DNA from: Naumannella cuiyingiana
GTDB lineage: Bacteria; Actinomycetota; Actinomycetes; Propionibacteriales; Propionibacteriaceae
NCBI RefSeq assembly: GCF_013408305.1
Contig: NZ_JACBZS010000001.1
Span: 1,984,001-2,048,000 of the forward strand
Length of the DNA stretch: 64,000 bases
Direction: 5' to 3'
Within the stretch, counting starts at the first letter, position 1; each line of letters begins with the position of its first letter. The position numbers and the translations under genes are program-made. Below are positions 17,188 through 26,618 of the stretch, piece by piece. Under the pieces are notes generated by a model. The model was given only the letters and a program-made list of their open reading frames with translations. It was not told the DNA's origin and made no database searches.

Positions 17188-17859
17188 TCAGCTCGGGATC
17201 GCGCGGCGGGCGACCAGCTCCTGCTTGGCGAACAGACCGGTGGCGCGCGTCTCCCAGCCGTCGACCGCGGCACCGACCCCGCCGCCGAGCACCGGCACCC
17301 GCTTGGTGAACATCAGCGCCGCCTGCTTGCCCGTCACCCGGGTGCTCAGGTGGCCGACGACGAGCGTGGCGATCTTGCGATCGAGGCGCGGGTCGAAGAC
17401 CGGGGCGGTCGCAACGATCATCGGGCGCCGAGGGATCGACTCCTCGGCCCGCTCCAGGCTGTCGGCACCGAGCAGACACATCAGCAGCGCCGTGCGTACC
17501 TGTCCCTTCTCCAAGTCGTACCCGCGCAGGTGCGCGACCCCGGCAACCATTCGCGTCTGCAGCACGGCAAGGCCGGTGAGATTGGTCGGGATGGAGATCG
17601 GCAGGGTCAGCATGCCGCCGACGTTGGTGGCGAACCCCTGGGCGCCGGCGAGCGCGACGTGCTGGGAGATCACCCCGTCGATCGCGCCCTCGACCTGGCC
17701 GACCCGCTCGAGGTGGCGGCCGGCGGCGGTGCGCGCCCCCGGGAGCACGCCGATGCCGTCGATCGCCAGTTCGAGGACGCGCCGCAGCGCGCCTCCGGCG
17801 ACCTCGGTGGTCCGCTCGGCGGTCAGGTTCTGCGCGAGCGTGCGGCCCACTGATGCCAT
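17188..17859 (-). CDS. EcsC family protein
   Basis: 223 residues, ATG start. The sequence fits the EcsC family: FATNVGGMLTLPISIPTNLTGLAVLQTRMVAGVAHLRGYD and a Gly-rich VPVLGGGVGAAVDGW segment near residues 190-205. The family is named after a gene in the Bacillus ecs locus; its molecular role is unknown. It stands alone on the minus strand, divergent from aat. Confidence 0.78.
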   Translation of the reverse strand: MASVGRTLAQNLTAERTTEVAGGALRRVLELAIDGIGVLPGARTAAGRHLERVGQVEGAIDGVISQHVALAGAQGFATNVGGMLTLPISIPTNLTGLAVLQTRMVAGVAHLRGYDLEKGQVRTALLMCLLGADSLERAEESIPRRPMIVATAPVFDPRLDRKIATLVVGHLSTRVTGKQAALMFTKRVPVLGGGVGAAVDGWETRATGLFAKQELVARRAIPS

Positions 17860-17989
17860 GTCTCCTCCTGGCTCTGCGCGAGGGGTTCGGTGGTCAGCTT
17901 ACGCGCGGCGACGGCACACCCGGCCGGCGCGCGACCCGGGGCGGACCCTGAGGTCCGGGCGTGTCGGAGCGGGTACGCACAATGGTCTG

Positions 17990-18658
17990 GTGGGCGTCTT
18001 TCTGCACCCGAGCTCCTGGCCCGACCAGGATCTCGTCTCCTTCTCCACCGGCCTCGACGAGTCGCTGGTCGTGGAGGGCTATGCCACGGGCGCCTTTCCG
18101 ATGCCGCTCGGCGGGGTGGGTCCGCGCGACGGCGAGCCGTTGATCGCCTGGTACTCGCCCGTCCGCCGCGGCATCCTGCCGCTGGACGGGATGCGGGTCA
18201 CCCGCTCCTTGCGCAAGAGCGCGAAGCGGTACGCCATCACCACCGACACCGCCTTCGAGCAGGTGCTGGACGGCTGCGCCGACGAGCGCCGCGAGGGGGG
18301 CTGGATCGACGACGACATCCGGCGGACCTACCGCGCCCTGTTCCGGCGCGGGCTGGCGCACTCGGTCGAGGCCTGGGGGCCGGGCGGCCGGCTGGTCGGG
18401 GGGCTGTACGGCGTCGGGCTCGGCGGCCTGTTCGCCGGCGAGTCGATGTTCCACGACCCCGAGCACGGCCGGGACGCATCGAAGGCGGCGCTGCTGGCGC
18501 TGGTCGGGATCCTCGGCGGCGACGGCCGGCCCCGGCTGCTCGACGTGCAATGGCGTACCGATCACCTGGGCAGCCTCGGGGTGATCGAGATCCCCCGGGC
18601 GGAGTATCTGCAGCGGCTGGCCGTCGCCCTCGAACTGCCGGCCCCCGCCTGGCCCTGA
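17990..18658 (+). CDS. aat: leucyl/phenylalanyl-tRNA--protein transferase
   Basis: 222 residues from the GTG at 17990. Aat transfers Leu or Phe from tRNA to N-terminal Arg/Lys of proteins, creating N-degrons. The signature blocks are present: GAFPMP, LIAWYSPVRRGILPLDG, GGWIDDDI, AHSVEAW, and GGLYGVGLGGLFAGESMFH. The start is chosen because upstream codons are not family-like; the Shine-Dalgarno is weak. It lies 59 bases before the glycosylase gene. Confidence 0.93.
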   Translation: MGVFLHPSSWPDQDLVSFSTGLDESLVVEGYATGAFPMPLGGVGPRDGEPLIAWYSPVRRGILPLDGMRVTRSLRKSAKRYAITTDTAFEQVLDGCADERREGGWIDDDIRRTYRALFRRGLAHSVEAWGPGGRLVGGLYGVGLGGLFAGESMFHDPEHGRDASKAALLALVGILGGDGRPRLLDVQWRTDHLGSLGVIEIPRAEYLQRLAVALELPAPAWP

Positions 18659-18717
18659 CAGCGACCCCGGCCGGGGATCGCGCCGACTAGCATGGGGCCC
18701 GCACTGGGAGGTGTGAC

Positions 18718-19581
18718 ATGCCGGAGCTGCCCGAGGTGGAGTCGCTGCGCGGCTTCCTGGCCGAGAAGACCGCCGGCCGTTCGATCGCGCGCCTCGACCT
18801 CGCCGCATTCTCGGCGCTGAAGACCTACGATCCGCCGCCGGCGGCGCTGCAGGGTCTGGCGATCTCCGGGGTCAGCCGGCACGGCAAATGGCTCGACCTC
18901 GACGCCCAGGGCGTACACCTGATCTTCCACCTCGCCCGCGCGGGCTGGCTGCGCTGGTCCGACGAGCTGCCTGCCGCGCCGCCCAAGCCGGGCAAGGGGC
19001 CGCTGGCCGCGCGGGTCCGGCTCGACGACGACTCCGGCTTCGACCTGACCGAGGCCGGTACCCAGCGCAAGCTCGCCATCCACGTGGTGACCGACCCGCA
19101 ACAGGTGCCCGGGATCGCCACGCTCGGCCCCGATCCGCTGGCCGACGACTTCGGGCCCGATCGCCTGCGCGAGATTCTCGACGCGGCCGGCCGCGCCCAG
19201 CTCAAGGGCGTGCTGCGCGACCAGCGCCAGCTCGCCGGCGTCGGCAATGCCTATTCCGACGAGATCCTGCACGCGGCGAGGCTGTCGCCGTTCAAGGCGG
19301 CGAGCGCGCTCACCGACGACGAGCACGATCGGCTGTACGCCGCCCTGCGTGGCGAGCTCGCCGAGGCGGTACGCCGGTCGGCCGGCCTCGCCGCCAAGGA
19401 CCTGAAGGGCGAGAAGAAGTCGGGCATGCGGGTGCACGGGCGTACCGGGCAGGCGTGTGCGACCTGCGGTGACACGATCGCCGAGGTGAGCTTCGCCGAC
19501 TCCTCGCTGCAGTACTGCCCGACCTGTCAGACCGGCGGCAAACCCCTGGCCGATCGGCGGATGTCACGTCTGCTGAAGTGA
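18718..19581 (+). CDS. Fpg/Nei family DNA glycosylase
   Basis: 287 residues, ATG start after GGGAGG. It starts MPELPEVE with catalytic Pro2 and Glu3, has the central helix-two-turn-helix segment LRDQRQLAGVGNAYSDEILHAA, and ends with a zinc finger of the C-x2-C-x16-C-x2-C type (CATC ... CPTC). It excises oxidised bases by a beta/delta-lyase mechanism. Sequence resembles the actinobacterial Nei-like/Fpg-like group more than classical MutM, so lesion preference is left open. Confidence 0.92.
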   Translation: MPELPEVESLRGFLAEKTAGRSIARLDLAAFSALKTYDPPPAALQGLAISGVSRHGKWLDLDAQGVHLIFHLARAGWLRWSDELPAAPPKPGKGPLAARVRLDDDSGFDLTEAGTQRKLAIHVVTDPQQVPGIATLGPDPLADDFGPDRLREILDAAGRAQLKGVLRDQRQLAGVGNAYSDEILHAARLSPFKAASALTDDEHDRLYAALRGELAEAVRRSAGLAAKDLKGEKKSGMRVHGRTGQACATCGDTIAEVSFADSSLQYCPTCQTGGKPLADRRMSRLLK

Positions 19582-19605
19582 TCATGGTCGACCCGATCAT
19601 GATCG

Positions 19606-19665
19606 TCCGATCCCGTACACACCGATCCCTTACTCACCGATCCCTTACTCACCGATCCCTTACTC
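19606..19665. repeat. 15-base tandem repeat
   Basis: Three identical head-to-tail copies of ACCGATCCCTTACTC (19621-19665) follow a degenerate copy at 19606-19620. They lie in the 112-base gap between the glycosylase and the rhodanese start, about 30 bases before the rhodanese start codon. Confidence 0.9.
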
Positions 19666-19693
19666 ACCGATCATGGAATCGAAAGGACCCCCG

Positions 19694-20011
19694 ATGAACC
19701 ACACCGAGATCCCCGGCACCGACCCGGCCGGCGCGCAGCGGCTGATCGACGAGGGCTACCAGTTGCTCGATGTGCGTACCCAGGAGGAGTGGGACGAGGC
19801 CCACGTCGACGGCGCCACGCACATCCCGCTCGATCAGTTGGTCGAGCGCGCCGACGAGGTCGGCGACCGGGTGGTCGCGATGTGCAAGGGCGGCGGCCGG
19901 TCGGCGCGCGCCACGGCGTACCTGCGATCCGCGGGCCGCGACGTGATCAATCTCGAGGGTGGGATCACCGGCTGGGTCGAGCAGGGCCGGCCCGTTGTCG
20001 GCGCCGGCTGA
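19694..20011 (+). CDS. rhodanese-like protein
   Basis: 105 residues from the ATG at 19694, preferred over an ATG at 19673 because AAAGGA lies 6 bases upstream. A single rhodanese domain: YQLLDVRTQEEWDEAHVDGATHIPL, then the active-site loop CKGGGRS with Cys64. Single-domain rhodaneses move sulfane sulfur or act as thiol carriers. It is preceded by the 15-base repeats. Confidence 0.92.
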   Translation: MNHTEIPGTDPAGAQRLIDEGYQLLDVRTQEEWDEAHVDGATHIPLDQLVERADEVGDRVVAMCKGGGRSARATAYLRSAGRDVINLEGGITGWVEQGRPVVGAG

Positions 20012-20017
20012 GCCGGC

Positions 20018-20737
20018 TCAGGAATTGGCCTCGATCTCGGTCACCTGGCCGTCCCCGTCGAGGTGCACGTCAACATTGCCGCGGCCGTCGGAGATGCGTA
20101 CCCCCGCCGGACCCCACTCGCCCCGCCAGGCGGGGATGCGGTTCAACAGGCTGCGGATCGCGCGCGGCGCGTCGGTGATCTGACCGGCCATCAGCCCCTC
20201 CGGGAGCGCCGCCATCAGGTCGCCGATCTCCGGCCGCGGCAGCGCAGGGCCGCCCTGCAGCAGCGTCACCACCTTCGTCTCGCCCGCCTGGGCGATGAAC
20301 CACGGCACCTCGCCGATCACCTGACTGGCGATCATGGCGACCTGCCCGGCGACGGAATCCGTCTCGTCCGATCCCTCCGGGCTCGGCGAGAACTCGTCGA
20401 AGCCCACCTCGGCCCTGGTCAGCGGCTCGACCCCCTGGCTCTGGCCGAAGTCGCGCAGGCGCCGGGCGAGCGCCGCCGCGGGCAGCTCGGCGAGCTCGGG
20501 CAGCGCCCAGGCCCACCGGACCGTGCGCGGCCCGGGCGCGACGGAGGCGATCAGGTGCGGGACCGCCTCGATGCTGGCGCCGTCACCGCTGATGGTCAGC
20601 TTCGGGGCGGCAAGATCAACGTCGTGCTCCCGACGGTCGCCGAGCCGTCCGGCGATCTCGGTGCTCAGGCTGTGTTGGGCCAGCAGCCCCCACAGCGCGC
20701 CGTCATTGACGATCTGATCCAAGGTCAGCCCGGCCAT
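20018..20737 (-). CDS. conserved actinobacterial protein, DUF6882-like
   Basis: 239 residues from the ATG at 20737, which follows GAGAGGGG. It is acidic and soluble, with no signal peptide. The TVRWAWALPELAELPAAALARRLRDFGQ segment and a central ISxVxGExPWF-type stretch resemble DUF6882-type proteins; I rely on memory of that family, so the assignment is tentative. It converges with the rhodanese gene and is divergent from the riboswitch-cytX unit. The function is unknown. Confidence 0.6.
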   Translation of the reverse strand: MAGLTLDQIVNDGALWGLLAQHSLSTEIAGRLGDRREHDVDLAAPKLTISGDGASIEAVPHLIASVAPGPRTVRWAWALPELAELPAAALARRLRDFGQSQGVEPLTRAEVGFDEFSPSPEGSDETDSVAGQVAMIASQVIGEVPWFIAQAGETKVVTLLQGGPALPRPEIGDLMAALPEGLMAGQITDAPRAIRSLLNRIPAWRGEWGPAGVRISDGRGNVDVHLDGDGQVTEIEANS

Positions 20738-20837
20738 CGCGATCCCCTCTCTGCGGAACCACCGCTCGCCCAACAGGCTAGCGGCTCGACGGGCGGACAG
20801 GTTGGAACGCGGCTCGCCGCGTAGTAGCGTCCACCCC

Positions 20838-20951
20838 AAACCCCGGGAGCTCGCGCCGATGTGGCGGGCTGAGAGGGCGGAGTGGCGGGAGATGATCACC
20901 GCCCGGTCCGCCGACCGGATGAACCTGATCGGATAATGCCGGCGCAGGAAG
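20838..20951 (+). promoter_or_regulatory. TPP (THI-box) riboswitch
   Basis: The conserved THI elements are present in order: CCGGGAGCTC, GGGCTGAGAGGG (20866-20877), then GATGAACCTGATC-GGATAATGCCGGCG. The last helix runs straight into AGGAAGG, the ribosome binding site of cytX, so control is probably at translation initiation. Thiamine pyrophosphate would switch the transporter off. Confidence 0.95.
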
Positions 20952-20957
20952 GACATC

Positions 20958-22307
20958 ATGTCGAAGCTTGCCCAAGGTGGTTCTGCCACCAGTTCTCCCG
21001 TCACGCGGGCCGCGGAGGCCCCGCTCGTCCTCACCACCGAACCACCTCGCCCGCTCGGCCTGTGGAGCCAGCTCGCGATGTGGGGCAACCTCGGGGTGTC
21101 GCTCTTCGGTCCGCTCACCGGCGCCCTGGTCGCGATGACCGTCGGGTCGCTGTGGGGCGCCGTCGGCGCGATCATCGTCGGCTGCCTGATCGGGGGACTG
21201 CTGCTCGCGGGATCTGCCTGTTTCGGCGCCGTCACGGGCGCCCCGTCGATGGTCTCGCTGCGTGGCCTGCTCGGTCGCCGCGCCTCCACCGTGCCCACGG
21301 CCCTGAACATCTTCCAGAACATCGGCTGGGCCACGATGGAGATCATCGTGATCGCCACCACCGCGGCCTACATCCTCGGGCCGCAGTGGCGGTTGCCGTT
21401 CGTGATCATCGGCGGTGTGCTGGCGACGCTGATGGCGATCCGCCCGCTCGGCACCGTGCGGTTGCTGCGCAAGATCATGATCTGGTTGGTGCTGGCCTGT
21501 TCGGTCTATCTGTTCGTGCAGGTGCTGATGCAGCCGGCGACACCGATCGATGCCAGTGCCGCCTCCGGATTCTGGCCCGGTGTCGATCTTGCCGTCGCGG
21601 GCGTCGTCTCGTTCGCCCCGCTCGCCGCCGACTATGCGCGGCACTCCAGGACTAGGCTGGCCGCCGCCGGTGGGGCGGGCATCGGCTACGGGCTGGCGGC
21701 GATCGGCTACTACACGCTCGGGGTGTTTGCGGTGGTGCACCTGCCGGGTGCGGCCGACGGCGACCGGTTGATCGGCGCGCTGGTGGCCCTGCCGGCGGGC
21801 GGGATCGCGTTGGCAATCTTGATGATCGACGAGGTCGACGAGGCCTTCGCCAACATCTACTCGACCACCATGTCGGTGCAGAACCTGGTCGGCCGGGCGG
21901 ACCGGCGCGTCGTCGCCGTCGGTGTCGGGCTGTTGGCGATGCTGCTGGCCGCACTGCTCGACTTCGGGCAGTACCAGTCGTTCCTCTATCTGATCGGCTC
22001 GGTCTTCGTGCCGCTGTTCTCGGTGGCGGCCGCGGACTTCTTCTGGATCAGTCGGCAGCGCTGGGACGTCTCCGACCGGGCGCCGTTCCGGTTGGCGCCG
22101 GTGCTGGCCTGGGCGTGCGGCTTCGTGGCGTACCAGTTGATCTACCCGGGCGACGTGCCCGGCTGGTCGGCACTGTGGACGAGCGTGCGGGACGCCATCG
22201 GCTTCACCGCGCCGAGCTGGCTCGGCTCCTCGGTGGGCGCCATCGTCGTCAGTATCGGGGCGATGGTGATCCTCGGCTCCCTGTCCCGGGCGCTGGCGCG
22301 CAGGTAA
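20958..22307 (+). CDS. cytX: CytX-type NCS1 permease, putative hydroxymethylpyrimidine transporter
   Basis: 449 residues, twelve membrane segments, ATG start 7 bases after AGGAAGG. NCS1/CytX features include LAMWGNLGVSLFGPLTGAL, FQNIGWATMEIIVIATTA and SFAPLAADYARHSR. A TPP riboswitch directly upstream ties it to thiamine; CytX proteins are predicted importers of the HMP moiety. This pairs logically with TenA, which releases HMP. Confidence 0.92.
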   Translation: MSKLAQGGSATSSPVTRAAEAPLVLTTEPPRPLGLWSQLAMWGNLGVSLFGPLTGALVAMTVGSLWGAVGAIIVGCLIGGLLLAGSACFGAVTGAPSMVSLRGLLGRRASTVPTALNIFQNIGWATMEIIVIATTAAYILGPQWRLPFVIIGGVLATLMAIRPLGTVRLLRKIMIWLVLACSVYLFVQVLMQPATPIDASAASGFWPGVDLAVAGVVSFAPLAADYARHSRTRLAAAGGAGIGYGLAAIGYYTLGVFAVVHLPGAADGDRLIGALVALPAGGIALAILMIDEVDEAFANIYSTTMSVQNLVGRADRRVVAVGVGLLAMLLAALLDFGQYQSFLYLIGSVFVPLFSVAAADFFWISRQRWDVSDRAPFRLAPVLAWACGFVAYQLIYPGDVPGWSALWTSVRDAIGFTAPSWLGSSVGAIVVSIGAMVILGSLSRALARR

Positions 22308-22440
22308 CCGCACTTCTCCGGTCGGCGTGGGATGTTCCACCCGACCCGCGGGGTCGGGGCCTCGCCCCGTGCTGGCGCGGCGCGCGCGGTGCGGGACGGC
22401 GCCGAGTGGAACCTGACCCGCGCTTGCCCAGCCCGCCCCG

Positions 22441-23718
22441 TCAGACGGGTTCGCGCTCGATCGGGCAGGACATGCACCGGGGTCCGCCGCGACCGGAACC
22501 GAGCTCGGAGCCGGCAATGGCGACGACCTCGATGCCAGACTTCTCCAGCCGGGCATTGGTTTCGGTATTGCGCTCGTACGCCACGGCGACGCGCGGCTCC
22601 AGGGCCAGGGTGTTGTTGCCGTCGTCCCACTGTTCCCGCTCGGCGGTCACCGGGTCCAGGCCGGTGTCGATCACCCGCACCTGATCGATCCCCATCGCAT
22701 CGGCCGCCACCTCCAGGAACGGCCGGCGCTCACCGATCACCAGATCGTCGCCGTCGCGGGTGACCTTGAACGCCGCCAGCCGGTCGGCAACATTCGGATA
22801 CATCACCACGGCGTCCACGTCGACCATCGTGCAGACGGTGTCCAGGTGCATGGTTGCCCGCTGCTGGTCGATCGGCACGGCGACCACGGTGTGCGCCAGC
22901 CCGGCGCCGAGCACCGTCCGGGCCAACCGCTCCGCACCCGCCGGTGTGGTCCGCTCGCCGATCCCGATCGCCAGCACGCCGTCGGCCAGCGCCAACACAT
23001 CGCCGCCCTCCACATGCTCGCGATCCCAGCCGTACAAGGTCTCGTTGCCCACGAACCGCGGATGATGGTCATAGATCAACTCGGTGAGCTGGGTCTCGCG
23101 CGACCGGGCCGGCATGGCCAGCGAGGTGACCGCGGGGTTGTCGCCGATCCACACCGACGAGTCGCGGGTGAACAACAGGTTCGGCAGCGGGTCGATCAGG
23201 AAGTCATCGGGCGCCATCAGCGAGGTGACCAGCGTCCGCGTCGGGAACTCGTCATTGCGCAGGCCCGTGGTCAGCAGATGCGTCAGGTCGTCCGGGTGCT
23301 GCTCGGCCAGGTGAGTGCGCAGCAGGGTACGCAGTTGATCACCCAGTCGAAGATCGTTCAGCGTCAGGTCGATCGCCCGGGACCGGGCCAGCTCGTCGCC
23401 GAGCGTTTCGGCCAGCAGGTTCGCCAGGTACAACACCTCGACCCCGCGGTCCCGCAGCACCTGCGCGAAGGCGTCGTGCTCGGCCTGCGCCCGGTCCACC
23501 CACGGGATCGCGTCGAACAGCAGTTGGTCGTTGTTGCGCGGGGTCAGCCGCCGCAGCTCGTCGCCCGGTCGGTGCAGCAACACCGTGCGCAGCTTCCCGG
23601 TCTCGGTGCGTACGCCCAAACCCTGCCGGCCCAGACCCTGCTGGCCCGGACCCTGTTCGCCCGGGCCCGCCGCTTCGCCGGGTGCCGCAACGCCGTCGGA
23701 GGTGGAAGCTTCAGCCAT
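22441..23718 (-). CDS. arcA: arginine deiminase
   Basis: 425 residues, ATG start. It converts arginine to citrulline and ammonia. Core motifs are intact: [35 protein letters not shown], the metal-free active-site blocks [11 protein letters not shown] and [12 protein letters not shown], and the nucleophile Cys415 in GGPRCMSCP. The first 35 residues are a Gly/Gln-rich extension with a repeating GQQGLG pattern, absent from most ArcA proteins. No arcB or arcC is adjacent, so it stands alone here. Confidence 0.94.
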   Translation of the reverse strand: MAEASTSDGVAAPGEAAGPGEQGPGQQGLGRQGLGVRTETGKLRTVLLHRPGDELRRLTPRNNDQLLFDAIPWVDRAQAEHDAFAQVLRDRGVEVLYLANLLAETLGDELARSRAIDLTLNDLRLGDQLRTLLRTHLAEQHPDDLTHLLTTGLRNDEFPTRTLVTSLMAPDDFLIDPLPNLLFTRDSSVWIGDNPAVTSLAMPARSRETQLTELIYDHHPRFVGNETLYGWDREHVEGGDVLALADGVLAIGIGERTTPAGAERLARTVLGAGLAHTVVAVPIDQQRATMHLDTVCTMVDVDAVVMYPNVADRLAAFKVTRDGDDLVIGERRPFLEVAADAMGIDQVRVIDTGLDPVTAEREQWDDGNNTLALEPRVAVAYERNTETNARLEKSGIEVVAIAGSELGSGRGGPRCMSCPIEREPV

Positions 23719-23895
23719 GTGCCGACCATAGTGCGCCGCGCCCGACCCGGCACCGACGGCGACCGACAGCCCGGCGCCGTTCGAACGATCCGCATCGCGT
23801 CCGGCCCGCGCCGGGGTCGACTAATCTTGCCCCGATTTGCCGACCCGTCGGTGCCGCGCGATGCCCGCCGCCGAGAGATGCCGAGAGGAGGTGCC

Positions 23896-25626
23896 GTGGT
23901 CCACCCACGCCCACCGGCGCCGAGCCCGGCAGCACCGCGCCCGGTCCCTCGGCCCCTCGCGCTGTTGGACTGGTTCAGCGCCCCGACCAGCCCGGATCGC
24001 GCCGATCGCGGCGGCGCCGCATCGTGGACGACCAGCCCCCGGATCGCGCTGGCCGCGCTGCTGCTCGCACCGGCGATCTATCTGTGTGTCGGCTTCCTCG
24101 GCCCCTCGGTGGTGACGCTCGACCTCGGTCCGCGCAACGGCAGCCTGTTGCCGCCCTGGCACATCGCTGCCCCCGCGCCGTGGCGCAACGAGTGGCTCGT
24201 CACCGGCGCGCTGTGGGCGTCCATCGCGATCGGCGGCGCCGGGATGTGGATCGGCCTGCGGGCGCTGGCGCGCGGCTGGCTGCCGCGGCTGCGCCGCTGC
24301 TTCGGCCTCGGCGTCGCCCTGTGTCTGATCACGATCGGCGTCCCGCCGCTGACCTCGGCGGATGTGTTGATGTATGCGGCCTACGGCCGGATCGCGGTGC
24401 TCGGGATGAGCCCGTACGCCGTCACGCCGGCCGGGCTGTTCCGCACCCAGTACGACCCGATCCTCGTCTACACCGAGCGGCCCTGGCAGGACACCCCGAG
24501 CGTCTACGGCCCGATCCTGAACTGGATCCAGATCGGCGCCAACCGGCTGGGCGGCGAGACGGTGCACGACGTGGTGTTCTGGTTGCAGCTCGTCTGCATG
24601 ATCTTCATGGTGATCGCCTGCACGCTCGCGGTCGGGCTGGCCCGCGGCGACCGGCGCCTGCAGGCCCGGGTGATCTGGCTGACGATCCTCAACCCGGTGA
24701 TGATCTGGGCGGTGGTGGTGAGCGCGCACAACGAGGCGATCGCCATCTCCTTCGGCGTCGCCGCGTTCTGGTTCCTGCGGCGGCGGCCGTTCGTGGCCGG
24801 CGTGCTGATCGGCATCGGCTGTTCGGTCAAGGCGACGCTGGGCCTCTACGGGATCGCGATGGTCTGGGCGTACCGACGTGATCTGCCCGCGATGCTGCGG
24901 GCGATCATCGGCGCCGGCATCCCGTCCTCGATCGCCTATTTCGTCCTCGAGCCGGAGGCGCTCGGCCAGGCCGCCCGCAACAGCGGCTATCTGTCCGAGG
25001 TGAGCTGGCTCGCGCCGGTGCAGAAGCTGCTGGTCACCTTCGTCGCGGGCGAGACCAGCTACGACCTGGTCTCGCTGCTCGGCTGGCTGGGGATGATCAC
25101 GCTCGCCTGGATGCTGTCCCGGGTGCTGCCGCGCCGGCGCCTGTTCGGGCTCTCCGGTGAGCTCGACCCGCGGCGCGATCCTTTGAGCGATGCGGTACGC
25201 ACCGCCGTGGTGCTCACCGTCGCCTGGCTGTGCACCGCGCCCTACTCGCTGCCCTGGTACGACCTCGCGGCGTGGGTGCCGATCGCGCTCTACGGCGCCA
25301 GTCGGCTGGACGTGATCATGCTCGCCCGCGGGCTCGTGCTGAACCTGGCGTTCAATCCCGGGCGGGTGGTCGGGCAGAGCGCGCTGCTGGAGGAGGTCGT
25401 CGCCCGCGTCCGGCAGGTCGGCACGACCACCGCGATGCTCGGCGTGGTGTCGGCGATCGTCATCTGGTGGTACTACGCCTGCCGCCGGGCGGGCAGCCTG
25501 ATCAGCACCCGCACCGATCCTGCGCCGCCGGCCGGCACGGCAGGCGCGGGCGAGCTCACGGCAGCTGCTGGCGAGATTCCCGGCGCAGCGGCTAGCGTCG
25601 CCACGAAGACCCGAACGGGGGAGTGA
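23896..25626 (+). CDS. GT-C mannosyltransferase, MptA/MptB-like
   Basis: 576 residues from the GTG at 23896, preceded by GAGGAGG. Multiple membrane helices and the signature SADVLMYAAYGRIAVLGMSPYAVTPA resemble polyprenyl-phosphomannose-dependent alpha-1,6-mannosyltransferases that build lipomannan-like glycans. TERPWQDTPSVYGPILNWIQ is another family block. Acceptor and product are unknown in this organism. The C-terminal 60 residues are low-complexity. The next gene starts 3 bases after its stop. Confidence 0.82.
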   Translation: MVHPRPPAPSPAAPRPVPRPLALLDWFSAPTSPDRADRGGAASWTTSPRIALAALLLAPAIYLCVGFLGPSVVTLDLGPRNGSLLPPWHIAAPAPWRNEWLVTGALWASIAIGGAGMWIGLRALARGWLPRLRRCFGLGVALCLITIGVPPLTSADVLMYAAYGRIAVLGMSPYAVTPAGLFRTQYDPILVYTERPWQDTPSVYGPILNWIQIGANRLGGETVHDVVFWLQLVCMIFMVIACTLAVGLARGDRRLQARVIWLTILNPVMIWAVVVSAHNEAIAISFGVAAFWFLRRRPFVAGVLIGIGCSVKATLGLYGIAMVWAYRRDLPAMLRAIIGAGIPSSIAYFVLEPEALGQAARNSGYLSEVSWLAPVQKLLVTFVAGETSYDLVSLLGWLGMITLAWMLSRVLPRRRLFGLSGELDPRRDPLSDAVRTAVVLTVAWLCTAPYSLPWYDLAAWVPIALYGASRLDVIMLARGLVLNLAFNPGRVVGQSALLEEVVARVRQVGTTTAMLGVVSAIVIWWYYACRRAGSLISTRTDPAPPAGTAGAGELTAAAGEIPGAAASVATKTRTGE

Positions 25627-25629
25627 TCG

Positions 25630-26565
25630 ATGTCGACGCCGTATCGCCAGCCGGCCCGCGCCGCCGACCCGACCGGTCCCGGAACTCCCGCGTCTCCTGC
25701 CCGTGACGGCGGGAATGTCGGCTGGTACCACGACCCCCGCGGGCTCACCGGCACCTACCGCTGGTGGGACGGTGCGGAGTGGACCGACTGGCTCACCACC
25801 GAACCGGAATCCCCGCCACCGGGGCCCGCCCGGCGGACCGTGCGGCCGGACCCGCTGCTCGGGCCTCGCGCCCGGCGCGCGCTGATCGTCGGCGGGGCGG
25901 TTCTCGCGGCACTGGTGATCGGCCTCGCCGTGCTGACGGTACGCGGGGTGCAGGCGGTGCTGAACCAGCCGCCGGCGGCCGTGGCCCCGGCGGATCTCGG
26001 CGTACCCCGCATCGACGCGCCCGAGGTCGTCGCCGACTACAGCGAGATCTCCATCCACGGGATCTGGGGCGCGTCGCTGCCGTCATTCCCGTTCAACAGC
26101 GAGGGCGACTCGACCAAGGCCCGGCCGATCCCGCCGCTGATCGCGTCCGGCGCGTCCGGGATCACCTCGTCGGACTCGGCGGACAAGTACGGCGGCAGCT
26201 TCCAGGTCGGCCTGGTCGATCCGTCGGTTCCCGGCGACGACGGCGAGGAGCTCGGACGCGCGGTCGCTGCCGCCCGGCACCAGCGGACCGTCGATGCCGC
26301 CGAACGCGTGGTGAGCACCGCCGAGCCCGTCGTCCGGCCGGGCCAGCGGGCGGGCAGCACCCTGGTCGAACAGCGCGCGGTGATGCGGTTCGCCGGGATC
26401 GAGGGCGAGTTCGAGACGGCCCAGATCGTGCAGGCCGAGGTGTGGCCGGACGGCACCCGGATCGTCTGGACGGCCACCACCATCGTGCGTACCGACCTGA
26501 CCGAGGACCCGGGATTCCTCGAGATCCGCACCGCGCTCGACGAGTCGCTGGCCAGCACCCGCTGA
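25630..26565 (+). CDS. DUF2510 membrane-anchored protein
   Basis: 311 residues, ATG start. Residues 29-55 are a DUF2510 module (VGWYHDPRGLTGTYRWWDGAEWTDW). One membrane helix follows at about 88-112, then an extracellular domain of about 190 residues that I do not recognise. DUF2510 is common in actinobacterial membrane proteins and has no known activity. Its tight spacing behind the mannosyltransferase suggests a joint transcript and perhaps an envelope role. Confidence 0.8.
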   Translation: MSTPYRQPARAADPTGPGTPASPARDGGNVGWYHDPRGLTGTYRWWDGAEWTDWLTTEPESPPPGPARRTVRPDPLLGPRARRALIVGGAVLAALVIGLAVLTVRGVQAVLNQPPAAVAPADLGVPRIDAPEVVADYSEISIHGIWGASLPSFPFNSEGDSTKARPIPPLIASGASGITSSDSADKYGGSFQVGLVDPSVPGDDGEELGRAVAAARHQRTVDAAERVVSTAEPVVRPGQRAGSTLVEQRAVMRFAGIEGEFETAQIVQAEVWPDGTRIVWTATTIVRTDLTEDPGFLEIRTALDESLASTR

Positions 26566-26618
26566 TCGGCCCGCGATACCCGGCGGGCGCGCCCGCGCGG
26601 CCCGGCTAGCCTGTCGCG

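Noticed and set aside
22354-22368. Hairpin after cytX as a terminator
   Set aside because: A short GC stem exists, but there is no T run and many similar stems occur in this GC-rich DNA.
23821-26058. 745-codon minus-strand frame opposite the mannosyltransferase
   Set aside because: Shadow frame; the plus strand has a good ribosome binding site and a clear membrane protein.
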